Notes under the pieces: generated by a model | What the model was told of the DNA's origin: nothing | The model's database searches: none | The model's input: the letters and a program-made list of their open reading frames with translations, nothing else | Shown: piece after piece, positions 48,207-56,512 of the stretch | Numbering within the stretch: position 1 is the first letter of the stretch | How the letters are laid out: each line of letters starts with the position of its first letter | IMG/VR virus record: IMGVR_UViG_3300030104_004642 | Span: 1-64,000 of that record | DNA: 64,000 nucleotides | Direction: 5' to 3' (one strand) | Source: a virus | Position numbers and translations under genes: made by a program

Positions 48207-49915
48207 GGTTCTATCCTTGAAAAATTACCTTGCTTCTCAAATTTTACCACATTGTCAAACTTGTCTTCAAGCCCCTCCTTGTGAGAGATGACAAAGATGT
48301 TAGCATCTTTAATTACAAACCTAATGATCTTAAGGAACTCCTCTGTACCAAAACCATCAAGGGATGAGTCAAAAACCTCATCCATGATAAGGAGATTGGT
48401 ATTGACAGAGTTCTTCATTCTTGCCACCTCCCTCCAGGTGAAGAGAAGTGCAAGGTCAATTCTCATCTTCTCTCCCTCAGAGAAAGAAGCATAAGAGAAG
48501 TCCTCATGAATGGGAGACTCAATTGTCTCTGTAAACTCCTCATCAAGTTTAAAGTTGATGTAGAAGTCCATCATTTGAAGATACTTATTTGCCTGTTGAT
48601 TGATGATGGGCAGATACTTCTTGATAATCTGACTCTTTACACCACCATCTTTGAGGAGGTTGTAGGTAAAATCAAGGTAAGTAATCTTCTCTTTCTTCTC
48701 ACTTATATTCTCAAAGGTGTCTTGAAGACTGGTTCTGAACTCTTCTAATTTTTCATGTTCAGAATTTCTGTTTGCAATTTGACTGGTAATAGTTTGAATT
48801 TCTTGTTCAAGTCTGCTGATTTGTCTTTGACACCCATTGATTTGAGAATTGTTGTTAGAAATGCCATTAAGAAGTTTACTTAAATCTCCTGATAATTGTT
48901 TAAATTGTGACTCTTTTTCCTGTTCTTTTTGAATTGCATCTTGGAGTTTTTGATACCCCTCAGATAATTCCTCTTCTTTATTTTTGATGTCACTAATTCT
49001 ATTTAATCTAAATCTCTCTTCAATATCCTGAGAGCAGGTAGGGCAAACAGTATTTTTTTCAAAGAACTGATGATCTTTAAGGCAATTGCCAATCTTCATT
49101 GTCAACTTACCCTCAAAGGCAAGAAATTCTTTCAGTCTTTTTGAAGCATTATTATATTCTGTCAGTTGAAGTTGAACTTGTTTTGTCTCAATATCCAAAT
49201 CATCATTCTTCTTGACATAACCAGATATCTCCTCCATCAGGTTAGTAACAGCGTTATTCTTTCTATCCACATCCCCCTTACTCTGTTCCTCTATCTGTTT
49301 GATAAAGTCTCTCTGCATATCAACCTTATCTTTCAAACTCTCTTTCTTCAATTCAAGTGTTCTGACCTCATCCCTAACAACACGAGTTCTTGATTTCACA
49401 ATCTCATTCATTGAGGAAAAGATCTTGATATCCAATAGATCCTCAACAACCTCCCTCCTACTATTGGTAGGAAGTTGCATAAAGGGAACAAAGGAACTAC
49501 TACCCAGGATCACAATCTGGGTGAATGATTTGTAGTTCATCTTCAAGACATTTTGCTCTAACCACTTCTGCTGATCAATGGCAGATGCACTCTGATCAAG
49601 TTCCTTTCCATCCCTATAAATCTTAAAGATATTGGGTTTAATACCCCTCTCTACCCTCCACTCAACACTATTACAGGTGAATACAATATCCACCAGACAA
49701 TTCTTCTCATTGGTTGTATTGATGAGTTGTCCCTTGTTAATCTTCCTGAATGATTTTCCATACAGGGAGAATGTCAGGGCATCAAGGATTGTTGACTTAC
49801 CAGCACCATTTGATCCAATGATCAATGTTGTTGAGTCACTATCAAGACTTACAGTTGTGGGGTGATTACCAGTTGATAAAAAATTCTTCCAGGTAATTGT
49901 TTTAAAAGTTATCAT
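48203..49915 (-). CDS. 46: Recombination nuclease subunit gp46 (SbcC/Rad50-like)
   Basis: 570 residues. Walker A GSNGAGKSTILDAL near residue 34, a zinc-hook CPTC near 287 in the middle of long coiled coils, and C-terminal SFSEGEKMRIDLALLF (signature) with Walker B LLIMDEVFDSSLDG. With gp47 it resects DNA ends for recombination-dependent replication and host DNA breakdown. Confidence 0.95.
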   Translation of the reverse strand: MITFKTITWKNFLSTGNHPTTVSLDSDSTTLIIGSNGAGKSTILDALTFSLYGKSFRKINKGQLINTTNEKNCLVDIVFTCNSVEWRVERGIKPNIFKIYRDGKELDQSASAIDQQKWLEQNVLKMNYKSFTQIVILGSSSFVPFMQLPTNSRREVVEDLLDIKIFSSMNEIVKSRTRVVRDEVRTLELKKESLKDKVDMQRDFIKQIEEQSKGDVDRKNNAVTNLMEEISGYVKKNDDLDIETKQVQLQLTEYNNASKRLKEFLAFEGKLTMKIGNCLKDHQFFEKNTVCPTCSQDIEERFRLNRISDIKNKEEELSEGYQKLQDAIQKEQEKESQFKQLSGDLSKLLNGISNNNSQINGCQRQISRLEQEIQTITSQIANRNSEHEKLEEFRTSLQDTFENISEKKEKITYLDFTYNLLKDGGVKSQIIKKYLPIINQQANKYLQMMDFYINFKLDEEFTETIESPIHEDFSYASFSEGEKMRIDLALLFTWREVARMKNSVNTNLLIMDEVFDSSLDGFGTEEFLKIIRFVIKDANIFVISHKEGLEDKFDNVVKFEKQGNFSRIEP

Positions 49916-50174
49916 CAGATTTATCAGGTGGAATCACAATGTCATTTTTTGATATAATAGCATACCTGTGACCATGTGTCTCACAGGTATGAATCATTAG
50001 GTCACTCTCAATTTCAATTACATGCATGGTTGGATACTCAAGTTCTTCCAATTGCATGGAATATCTTATAGCATCATCCTGTTCCTCAAAGATGTAAAGG
50101 ACCTGTTCTCCCTCATCATCTACAACAGAATATGCTCCTTCTTTTTCTCTCCCTTCTACTGTAATAATAAACAT
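49902..50174 (-). CDS. DUF3110-like protein between gp46 and gp47
   Basis: 90 residues. VLYIFEEQDDAIRYSMQLEELEYP near residue 25 follows the DUF3110 pattern known mainly from cyanobacteria and plastids. Overlaps gp46 by 14 bases and gp47 by one. Role unknown; the insertion between two subunits of one nuclease is notable. Confidence 0.72.
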   Translation of the reverse strand: MFIITVEGREKEGAYSVVDDEGEQVLYIFEEQDDAIRYSMQLEELEYPTMHVIEIESDLMIHTCETHGHRYAIISKNDIVIPPDKSDDNF

Positions 50175-51223
50175 CAGACTAGCTCACAAGCTTCCTCATA
50201 GACACTCATGATCAGAGATTTTACCTGTGATTTATCCAGGGCAAACTCTGCTTCTTCAATATATCTATTCAAGATGGAGAAGGTATCTTCTGTCTCTACA
50301 TCCTCATTTTGATCAACCCATCCATTATTGAAATCATAGTTCTCAATAATTTTAAGGTCTGCCACTTTGGCATCATAGAGTTTATCAATAAACTTCTCAA
50401 AGGAAGCAGCATCTGATTTAGATTTTACAATTACCTTGATAATCTTATTATGATAGGGGGTTGCATCAAACATCTGATGAGGGGTATCCTCATAATAGAT
50501 GTTATGAAACAGGTGATATGGGTTATCAACATACTCAAAACTCATATCATCAGTTTCCATGAAGACAAATCCCCTGGTGTCATTCACATCATTCCAGAAC
50601 ATTTCATAGGGATTTCCCAGATAGTAAATCTTACCATCATCAGATCTTGTATGATAGTGACCAGAGAATACCTTCTTGAACTTCTGATATTGATTTGTTT
50701 CAGCACCATGATCCATCACACATCCCCTATGTGCCCTGAATCCATTCAGTTCAAGGTGACCCATAGCATAATCACAGGTTGATTCTGCAATAATCCTTGA
50801 TGTCTCTTCCCTATTCTCATCATTGATCCAGGGGATGAATAGGATGGGTGTCTTATCAATGGTGACCTCAGTTGCTACTGAGGAGTATGTGAATACATTA
50901 TCATACTCATTCAATAGCAGGTCATTAGAGTTGATATCATTGGTATTCTTGTAATAGGCATCATGATTACCACACATCAGGTGCATGGTAATACCCATCT
51001 CTTTCAGGGGATTGAAGAATACCCTCTTTGCCCATTCCAGGGATTTAAAATCAATACCCTTACGAACATCAAAGGCATCACCCATGTGAATCACAGTGGT
51101 GATACCTTCCTCTTTTAGTGATGGAAAGAAGATGTCCTCAAAGAACTTTTCAAAGTAGTCATGAAACAACTTGGAACCTTTTCTTGCTCCAAAGTGTGTA
51201 TCAGTAATAACTGCTACTCGCAT
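50174..51223 (-). CDS. 47: Recombination nuclease subunit gp47 (SbcD/Mre11-like)
   Basis: 349 residues. Metallophosphoesterase motifs in order: TDTHFGARKG near 7, IHMGDAFDVRKG near 45, MCGNHDAYYKN near 83, and FSGHYHTRSDD near 186. It is the nuclease partner of gp46. Overlaps the gp55 gene by one base. Confidence 0.96.
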   Translation of the reverse strand: MRVAVITDTHFGARKGSKLFHDYFEKFFEDIFFPSLKEEGITTVIHMGDAFDVRKGIDFKSLEWAKRVFFNPLKEMGITMHLMCGNHDAYYKNTNDINSNDLLLNEYDNVFTYSSVATEVTIDKTPILFIPWINDENREETSRIIAESTCDYAMGHLELNGFRAHRGCVMDHGAETNQYQKFKKVFSGHYHTRSDDGKIYYLGNPYEMFWNDVNDTRGFVFMETDDMSFEYVDNPYHLFHNIYYEDTPHQMFDATPYHNKIIKVIVKSKSDAASFEKFIDKLYDAKVADLKIIENYDFNNGWVDQNEDVETEDTFSILNRYIEEAEFALDKSQVKSLIMSVYEEACELV

Positions 51224-51699
51224 CAGCTCCTCAACTTGCTATGGACAGCATCCTTGATAGAATTGTACTCGCTATAGTTGGTGCTGTCAAGGTCATTGGA
51301 ATCAAAGACCTCATCAAAGTTGGTTTTCTCCAGAATCTTGTTCTTGATTTCCAGTTGCTTCTTCTCCTGCTGGATCCTTCTCAGGAATGCGTAGTAAATG
51401 ATTTGGGTGAAATAGGCAAATGGATTCTTGGATTTCTCTGGATTAAAGTTATGGATATATCTTACACAGTTCTCAATACCATCACAGATCATATCATCCT
51501 TAAACATGTAGTTCACAAAGTTAGGCTTATATGATAGGTGGTTAGCAATCTTCAGGAAGCACTCACCAATATATCTGGGGATCTGTGGTTTAGGATTACC
51601 CCTCTCCTTTGCCCTTGCAACATCAATAGCATACTGTTCAAGGGCTGCTAAGAAGTCCTTATTGTTTACATAGTGTTCTGACTTCTTAGGTCTTGGCAT
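51223..51699 (-). CDS. 55: Late-transcription sigma factor gp55
   Basis: 158 residues starting MPRPKKSEHYVNNKDF. It has the short sigma core with CDGIENCVRYIHNFNPEKSKNPFAYFTQIIYYAFLRRIQQE-type region 2, which I read in separate segments. It recognises the NATAAATA late promoters listed here, together with gp45. Its own promoter is early-type. Confidence 0.94.
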   Translation of the reverse strand: MPRPKKSEHYVNNKDFLAALEQYAIDVARAKERGNPKPQIPRYIGECFLKIANHLSYKPNFVNYMFKDDMICDGIENCVRYIHNFNPEKSKNPFAYFTQIIYYAFLRRIQQEKKQLEIKNKILEKTNFDEVFDSNDLDSTNYSEYNSIKDAVHSKLRS

Positions 51700-51744
51700 A
51701 GTCGTATAAGAGAAGGGCATAATAATCATTTATCTACTGGAATT

Positions 51745-51773
51745 ATTATAACAGGAAAACAAAACGTTGACAA
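51745..51773 (-). promoter_or_regulatory. Early/host-type promoter of gp55
   Basis: TTGTCA at 51768-51773, a 17-bp spacer and a perfect TATAAT at 51745-51750 on the minus strand, 46 bases before the gp55 start. It probably also serves gp47 and gp46. Confidence 0.88.
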
Positions 51774-51822
51774 CTATACACTTTACCAGTAGACTAGGTT
51801 TGTTGCCTTTGAAGGATCAGCC

Positions 51823-52209
51823 TTAGCTAGATTTATAGAGTTTCTCTAAGACCTCCTTAGCATCCTGAACAGATGAAAGATATCCCATCTTCCTATCTAT
51901 CTGAGCATGATTACCCTTATGCATCTTTCTGATGTAATCCTGATAATAAAGGATCATCTCAATATCCTCTGATTCAGACATTGTAAGAACATCATCCATA
52001 TTGACCATAAACATATCATCCTTACTTGACTTAAGCCAGGGTTCAAACTTATGTCCTACAACTGTTCCCCTAACCTTAACCTCCTCTACAACAATAGGGT
52101 TAGAGATTAAAAGCATGGTCCTATCATCATCCACATCTGCTGCTACCTTGGCAAAGATCTCATCCCCACCCTTAAACTTGATTGTACAATAGAAATCATC
52201 TTCCAGCAT
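51823..52209 (-). CDS. Sm-like-type protein, paralogue of the gene at 36505
   Basis: 128 residues. A beta-rich N-terminal domain (FYCTIKFKGGDEIFAKV near 6) and MFMVNMDDVLTMSE near 66 resemble small Sm/LSm-fold proteins. The segment EPWL...MFMV...LTMSE is shared with the 84-residue protein at 36505. A helical C-terminus follows. AGGAGG lies 7 bases before the start. Function unknown, maybe RNA- or protein-binding. Confidence 0.7.
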   Translation of the reverse strand: MLEDDFYCTIKFKGGDEIFAKVAADVDDDRTMLLISNPIVVEEVKVRGTVVGHKFEPWLKSSKDDMFMVNMDDVLTMSESEDIEMILYYQDYIRKMHKGNHAQIDRKMGYLSSVQDAKEVLEKLYKSS

Positions 52210-52218
52210 ACACTCCTC

Positions 52219-53682
52219 CTACTCTTTTATGTTGATTGATATGATGTCATAATTGAATTGCTCTTGAACATAAATCTTCACCCTCTCAATGAAATGATTC
52301 AGTGTATAATTCTTTCTTGATCCTAAGGTAAGATCATCAGCAATATCATATAGTTTTGCTTTCACCTTGTTTTTGCCTTTTCTAAGGACTCTACCAATGC
52401 TCTGTAAATTCCTAATACGAGACTTTGATGGAGAGGCAAAGATTACATTGTGTAGATTTTTAATATTAATTCCTGTACTGAATGTTCCATAAGAGGCAAC
52501 AATGATTGCATCATTCTGTTGCTCTGTGATTTCCCTTACCTGTTCCCTGTCTTCAGCATCTACACCGCCATGAACAAAGAAGACTTGTCTCCCTTCCCTG
52601 ACCTTGTTATTTATCATTTCGTAAAGTATGGCACCATGTGCCTCAACCCTACTGAATAGGATAAGACTGTTACCCTTCAGATCAACAGCAAGGTTGGTGA
52701 TGAACCTGTTCCTTTTTTCATTACCAATCAGGAATTGAATCTCATCCTCATAGGTATCAAACTTCTTAGGTTTGTATTTTAGAACAAGGCATTGGATATC
52801 CAGTGTTGCAAGGTGACCCTCATCAATTAGTTTCTTGGTTTGGGTTACCTTGTATGATGGTCCAAACAATCCCTCTAAGACCCATTTATGGGTCTGTGTG
52901 CCATCTAAAGTACCTGTAAACCCATATCTATACTTTGCATGGTGTAACTTGTCCATGATACAGATGAGGGACTTACTCTTAAAAAGGTGCGCCTCATCAC
53001 CAATGATGACATCATACTCCTCAAAGAATGACCTATCCAGTTGATAAACAGATTGCCAGGTGGTGATGGTCACCTCATTGGTATTGACCCTCTCCCTGCC
53101 AGCATAGATCCTGTGACAGTGATTCTCAGCATCCCAACCATAATCCTGAAAATCCTTAAACATCTGCTCCACAAGTGATGTGGTTGGAACCACAAGTAGG
53201 ATCTTCCTACCAGCATTCACATGGAACCTGACAATGGTGTAAATCATGAATGACTTACCAGATGCTGTTGGTGAGATCAACAACTTCCTGTTATATCTCA
53301 GGGCATCATGAACAGCATCAATCTGATAGTCCCTTGGTTTTATTGGTGTGATTGCTTTCATAAAGTCCTTCACACCCTCCTCTGAGATCATCTCATTGAC
53401 CTCAAATGGTGGACCATAGAACTTATTGTCCACAAACTCATAGGTGTATCCTGATGTCTCACAGAACGCAACAACCTTATCAAGAAGACCCACATAGATC
53501 CTCTTGGTCTTCATGTTGAATAGATGTACATATCCATCCCAATACTTACTCCTGTATTGGGGCATGAATTTCTTATTTGGTACTTCAAAAGTGAATCTAT
53601 CCCTTAACTCATATTCAATATGAGGTTCAGTTTTAACTTGCAGATAGACCTCGTTAATCTTCTGAATACTCAGATCTGCCAT
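52219..53682 (-). CDS. uvsW: Recombination helicase UvsW
   Basis: 487 residues. SF2 motifs: SPTASGKSFMIYT (I, near 137), VIIGDEAHLFK (II, DEAH, near 225), GFTGTLDG (III, near 255), SIGRVLRKG (VI, near 435). It remodels branched DNA and switches replication mode. An AATAAATA late motif 21 bases upstream fits the late timing of T4 uvsW. Confidence 0.95.
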   Translation of the reverse strand: MADLSIQKINEVYLQVKTEPHIEYELRDRFTFEVPNKKFMPQYRSKYWDGYVHLFNMKTKRIYVGLLDKVVAFCETSGYTYEFVDNKFYGPPFEVNEMISEEGVKDFMKAITPIKPRDYQIDAVHDALRYNRKLLISPTASGKSFMIYTIVRFHVNAGRKILLVVPTTSLVEQMFKDFQDYGWDAENHCHRIYAGRERVNTNEVTITTWQSVYQLDRSFFEEYDVIIGDEAHLFKSKSLICIMDKLHHAKYRYGFTGTLDGTQTHKWVLEGLFGPSYKVTQTKKLIDEGHLATLDIQCLVLKYKPKKFDTYEDEIQFLIGNEKRNRFITNLAVDLKGNSLILFSRVEAHGAILYEMINNKVREGRQVFFVHGGVDAEDREQVREITEQQNDAIIVASYGTFSTGINIKNLHNVIFASPSKSRIRNLQSIGRVLRKGKNKVKAKLYDIADDLTLGSRKNYTLNHFIERVKIYVQEQFNYDIISINIKE

Positions 53683-53702
53683 AATGAAATCTCACCTGGC
53701 AC

Positions 53703-53710
53703 TATTTATT
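53703..53710 (-). promoter_or_regulatory. Late promoter AATAAATA (uvsW)
   Basis: Matches NATAAATA on the minus strand, 21 bases before the uvsW start. Confidence 0.6.
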
Positions 53711-53912
53711 ACATGGTATTGAAGGTGTGCTCTAATAATATTTTCTTTGTCCAATCCCTTGCCTGCCAAAGATACTCCTGTTCTTCTGTTGGTCTAGCAG
53801 GTGCTCCTGGCCAGTTTTTAATTGCTTCACTTATTGCATAATGTAGTACCCTTACATCATTTATTCCAAGTGTAACATCATAAAAAATGTCCTGGTGCTC
53901 TTCTGAGTTCAT
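53709..53912 (-). CDS. Hypothetical protein between uvsY and uvsW
   Basis: 67 residues, helical, with WPGAPARPTEEQEYLWQARDW in the middle. Position matches T4 uvsY.-type small genes, but the sequence gives no function. It overlaps uvsY by four bases. Confidence 0.68.
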   Translation of the reverse strand: MNSEEHQDIFYDVTLGINDVRVLHYAISEAIKNWPGAPARPTEEQEYLWQARDWTKKILLEHTFNTM

Positions 53913-54343
53913 CCTATTCCTGAGGTGAAACGTAAAAATTCTATTGAGTTTTTAATTTGATATGTTCTATTAGTTATCTGTTTAAGTATTTCTTCCAAAT
54001 ACCTTAACATAGTTTCATAGTAGTCAATCTTTAGCGAAACTCCTGAGAGTTTCTCATCTGCATCCAAATATTTTTGCATAGTTTCCTTATCCCTAATTTT
54101 TTTAGGAAAGGGATTCTCAACATATACTTCTGGTTCAGCTTTACCAGAAAAATATTCATAGCGTTCGTGTCTGATGTTTTTTCTCTGTTGTTCTGCTTTC
54201 TTTCTCAGCAGATAAATGTTATTATATATCTCATAATATTTAGAGTGTAGAACTGGAATATTCAGGGACTCAGTATGAAGATTATCTGGGTCCATCTTTG
54301 CATCCCTTTCCCACATCTCTTGAATCTTATCAAGAGTGATCAT
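53909..54343 (-). CDS. uvsY: Recombination mediator UvsY
   Basis: 144 residues, all-helical and highly charged: MITLDKIQEMWERDAKMDPDN is the characteristic start. It binds ssDNA and gp32 and loads UvsX. Overlaps the tube-like gene upstream by four bases. Confidence 0.92.
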   Translation of the reverse strand: MITLDKIQEMWERDAKMDPDNLHTESLNIPVLHSKYYEIYNNIYLLRKKAEQQRKNIRHERYEYFSGKAEPEVYVENPFPKKIRDKETMQKYLDADEKLSGVSLKIDYYETMLRYLEEILKQITNRTYQIKNSIEFLRFTSGIG

Positions 54344-54936
54344 ACAAATCCACTTCCCTTAACAATAGTATAATTCAAATACTTAAATGAAACCTGAGCA
54401 GTAAAGTATTCTGTATCCTGCATTGTAGCATCAAATTGAATGGTTGACAAGGAAAATGGGAACATATCCTGAAACTTCACCTTGAAATTTTCATTCTGCA
54501 TGGCATCAAGGATAGTCAATGTTCCATCTGAAAAGAGGTTCATTGTTCCACTATTATCCCTTACTGTACCAACCTTCTCATCCTGAAACTCGTATATTTC
54601 TTCAAGACTCTCAGGAAAACCTATACCCCTGATCCAATTCTGAATTTCAATATAGTTTTGAAGTTCTTCATCAACAAGAAAATTAAGTGTAAGATCCTCA
54701 AAATCAATAATCTCACCAGGCACAGGAATATCCCTCAATCCAGCGGTTGGTTGAATTGTGGTTCTCAAAGTCATACCAGGTATATTCACAGCATTTCCAA
54801 AGAATGATACCTTTGGTGCCCTTGCTATTGAAAATCTAAACCCTTGTGGTTGTAAAAAGTTTCTATTTTGAATAGGGGGTACACCAACAACTGCTGGTGT
54901 GCTCTGGGTTGCTTGTCTTGTCCTTACATCAGCCAT
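54340..54936 (-). CDS. Tail-tube-fold structural protein (gp19-like paralogue)
   Basis: 198 residues. IPVPGEIIDFEDLTLNFLVDEEL followed by IEIQNWIRGIGFP repeats the arrangement of the gp19 tube gene at 60860 (IPVPF...WTITIINDED...FEGWMNTI), but with low identity. It probably forms a baseplate-proximal tube ring, as gp48/gp54 do in T4, or a terminator ring. It has its own GATAAATA late motif and follows the gp23 terminator. Confidence 0.75.
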   Translation of the reverse strand: MADVRTRQATQSTPAVVGVPPIQNRNFLQPQGFRFSIARAPKVSFFGNAVNIPGMTLRTTIQPTAGLRDIPVPGEIIDFEDLTLNFLVDEELQNYIEIQNWIRGIGFPESLEEIYEFQDEKVGTVRDNSGTMNLFSDGTLTILDAMQNENFKVKFQDMFPFSLSTIQFDATMQDTEYFTAQVSFKYLNYTIVKGSGFV

Positions 54937-54949
54937 TATGTTTTTTGAT

Positions 54950-54957
54950 TATTTATC
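54950..54957 (-). promoter_or_regulatory. Late promoter GATAAATA
   Basis: NATAAATA match on the minus strand, 14 bases before the start at 54936 and just after the gp23 terminator. Confidence 0.65.
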
Positions 54958-54965
54958 CTCATAAC

Positions 54966-54991
54966 AAAAAAAGGCACCCCTGAGGGTGCCT
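54966..54991 (-). terminator. Intrinsic terminator of gp23
   Basis: AGGCACCC/GGGTGCCT, an 8-bp perfect stem with a TCAG loop, followed by seven T on the minus strand, 25 bases after the gp23 stop. Confidence 0.93.
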
Positions 54992-55015
54992 GTAAATCCC
55001 AGATATGGGGAAGAA

Positions 55016-56467
55016 TCACATGAGGTTTTTGACCAGGACTCTTCTGTAGTATCTGTTGCTGTTGACTCTGAGTCTTCCCAGACCCTGAGTTGTGCCTTCT
55101 GCAAAGGGGTTGGCAACCAGACCATATCTGGTCTTGAAGCCAATCTTGGGTTGGAAGGTGTTCTCTCCAACTGCACGTACCATCTGCAGGGGTACATAGG
55201 GGCAGTAGAACAGACCTGCATCATAAGGGGAAGAACCCTTATAACCAACAACATAATACTGGTTACCAGAGTTGCTAGCAGAGTTGTTAGCAGCCAGGTT
55301 AGCAGAATAGGGGTCAATGTAAACTCTGAACTTACCATTGATGGTGCCAGCAAAGGTGTTGCCAGTGTCATCAACATTCAGGTTTGCATTCAGGGCAGGG
55401 GTATAATCCAGGATACCAGCCATGGTCAGTGCAGATGCTACATCAGCAGAGCACATGACAATGTTGCCCTTTCCTCTTCTTGTTCTTTGAGCGATTGCAT
55501 TAGCATCTCTCTCAATTTGGAACAGAAGACCCTTGAACTTCTCAACAGACCATCTGCCATTAGAGTCAACATCCAGGTCAAACTGACCAGCAGTTGCTAC
55601 ATTAGAGGCAGCGCCTTGCTCAGCAGACTTGTAGATAGTTCTGATAACTTCTCTGTTGATCTCAGCAAGGATCTCAGTGGAGAGAATGTTAGCAAGTTCT
55701 GCTTCAGCATTCAGGCCATGAATTGCTTTCAGGTCCTGAGCAAGTTCAAGACTGTACTCAGCCTTCAGTGCTCTAGACTTAGCAGTAACAGTGACTTTCT
55801 CAATAGAGAATGCCATCTCATTGAACTGATTGCCTGTGCCATTGCCCAGGTTCTCAGCATCACCAGTTGCCATGCCCTGACCAACTGTGTAACCAGTTGA
55901 AGAGGCAGAACCAACAGGGTTAAGTACAGAAGGATTATCACCATTCTGTGCAGTAGTACCAAGACCAGCAGCGACATCAGCCATGCCACCAGTCAGGTTG
56001 AAGCCATCATCCTGACCAGAGAAGGCAGAATCAACTTCATTGTAGAATGCTTCAGTACCAGATTGATCAGTGTATCTGGAACGCATTGCAAAGATCAGTC
56101 CAGTAGGACCAGACATTGGCTGAACACCAGCCAGATCATATGCAACCAGGTTAGGCATTGCACGTCTGATCAGGGAGATCAGAACAGGGTCAAAACCAGC
56201 AACAGGACCAGCAGCGGTTGCATTAGCACCAAAGCCAGCAGTTGTAGCGGGGTTGCCAGTAGGTTGACCAGCAGCGTTACCACCCATGGTGGGCGTTTCC
56301 ATCAGGTTGATACCCTGACTAAACGCAGCTTCTTCTCTCAGAAACTTTTCTTGGTTTTCCAGCAGGACAGCAGTAACAGCTCTTCTATGGTTATCCTTGA
56401 TACCATCAAGACCTTCATAGTCTAGGAGAGGTGCCCACTTTTCCTGCAGATGTTCAGATTGAAACAT
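55016..56467 (-). CDS. 23: Major capsid protein gp23
   Basis: 483 residues. MFQSEHLQEKWAPLLDYEG, ENQEKFLREEA and LIRRAMPNLVAYDLAGVQPM near 105 are gp23 landmarks; T4-type precursors lose about 65 residues to gp21 in the head. It forms the shell hexamers with HK97 fold. It ends RRVLVKNLM and is followed by a strong terminator. Confidence 0.98.
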   Translation of the reverse strand: MFQSEHLQEKWAPLLDYEGLDGIKDNHRRAVTAVLLENQEKFLREEAAFSQGINLMETPTMGGNAAGQPTGNPATTAGFGANATAAGPVAGFDPVLISLIRRAMPNLVAYDLAGVQPMSGPTGLIFAMRSRYTDQSGTEAFYNEVDSAFSGQDDGFNLTGGMADVAAGLGTTAQNGDNPSVLNPVGSASSTGYTVGQGMATGDAENLGNGTGNQFNEMAFSIEKVTVTAKSRALKAEYSLELAQDLKAIHGLNAEAELANILSTEILAEINREVIRTIYKSAEQGAASNVATAGQFDLDVDSNGRWSVEKFKGLLFQIERDANAIAQRTRRGKGNIVMCSADVASALTMAGILDYTPALNANLNVDDTGNTFAGTINGKFRVYIDPYSANLAANNSASNSGNQYYVVGYKGSSPYDAGLFYCPYVPLQMVRAVGENTFQPKIGFKTRYGLVANPFAEGTTQGLGRLRVNSNRYYRRVLVKNLM

Positions 56468-56512
56468 TTGCTTTTCCTTAAAATGGATTGTTTACAGTTT
56501 GAATTAATTAAT

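Noticed and set aside
54986-55900. 304-residue plus-strand open frame opposite gp23
   Set aside because: It mirrors codons of the capsid gene, is Ser/Cys-rich without motifs, and every supported gene is on the minus strand.
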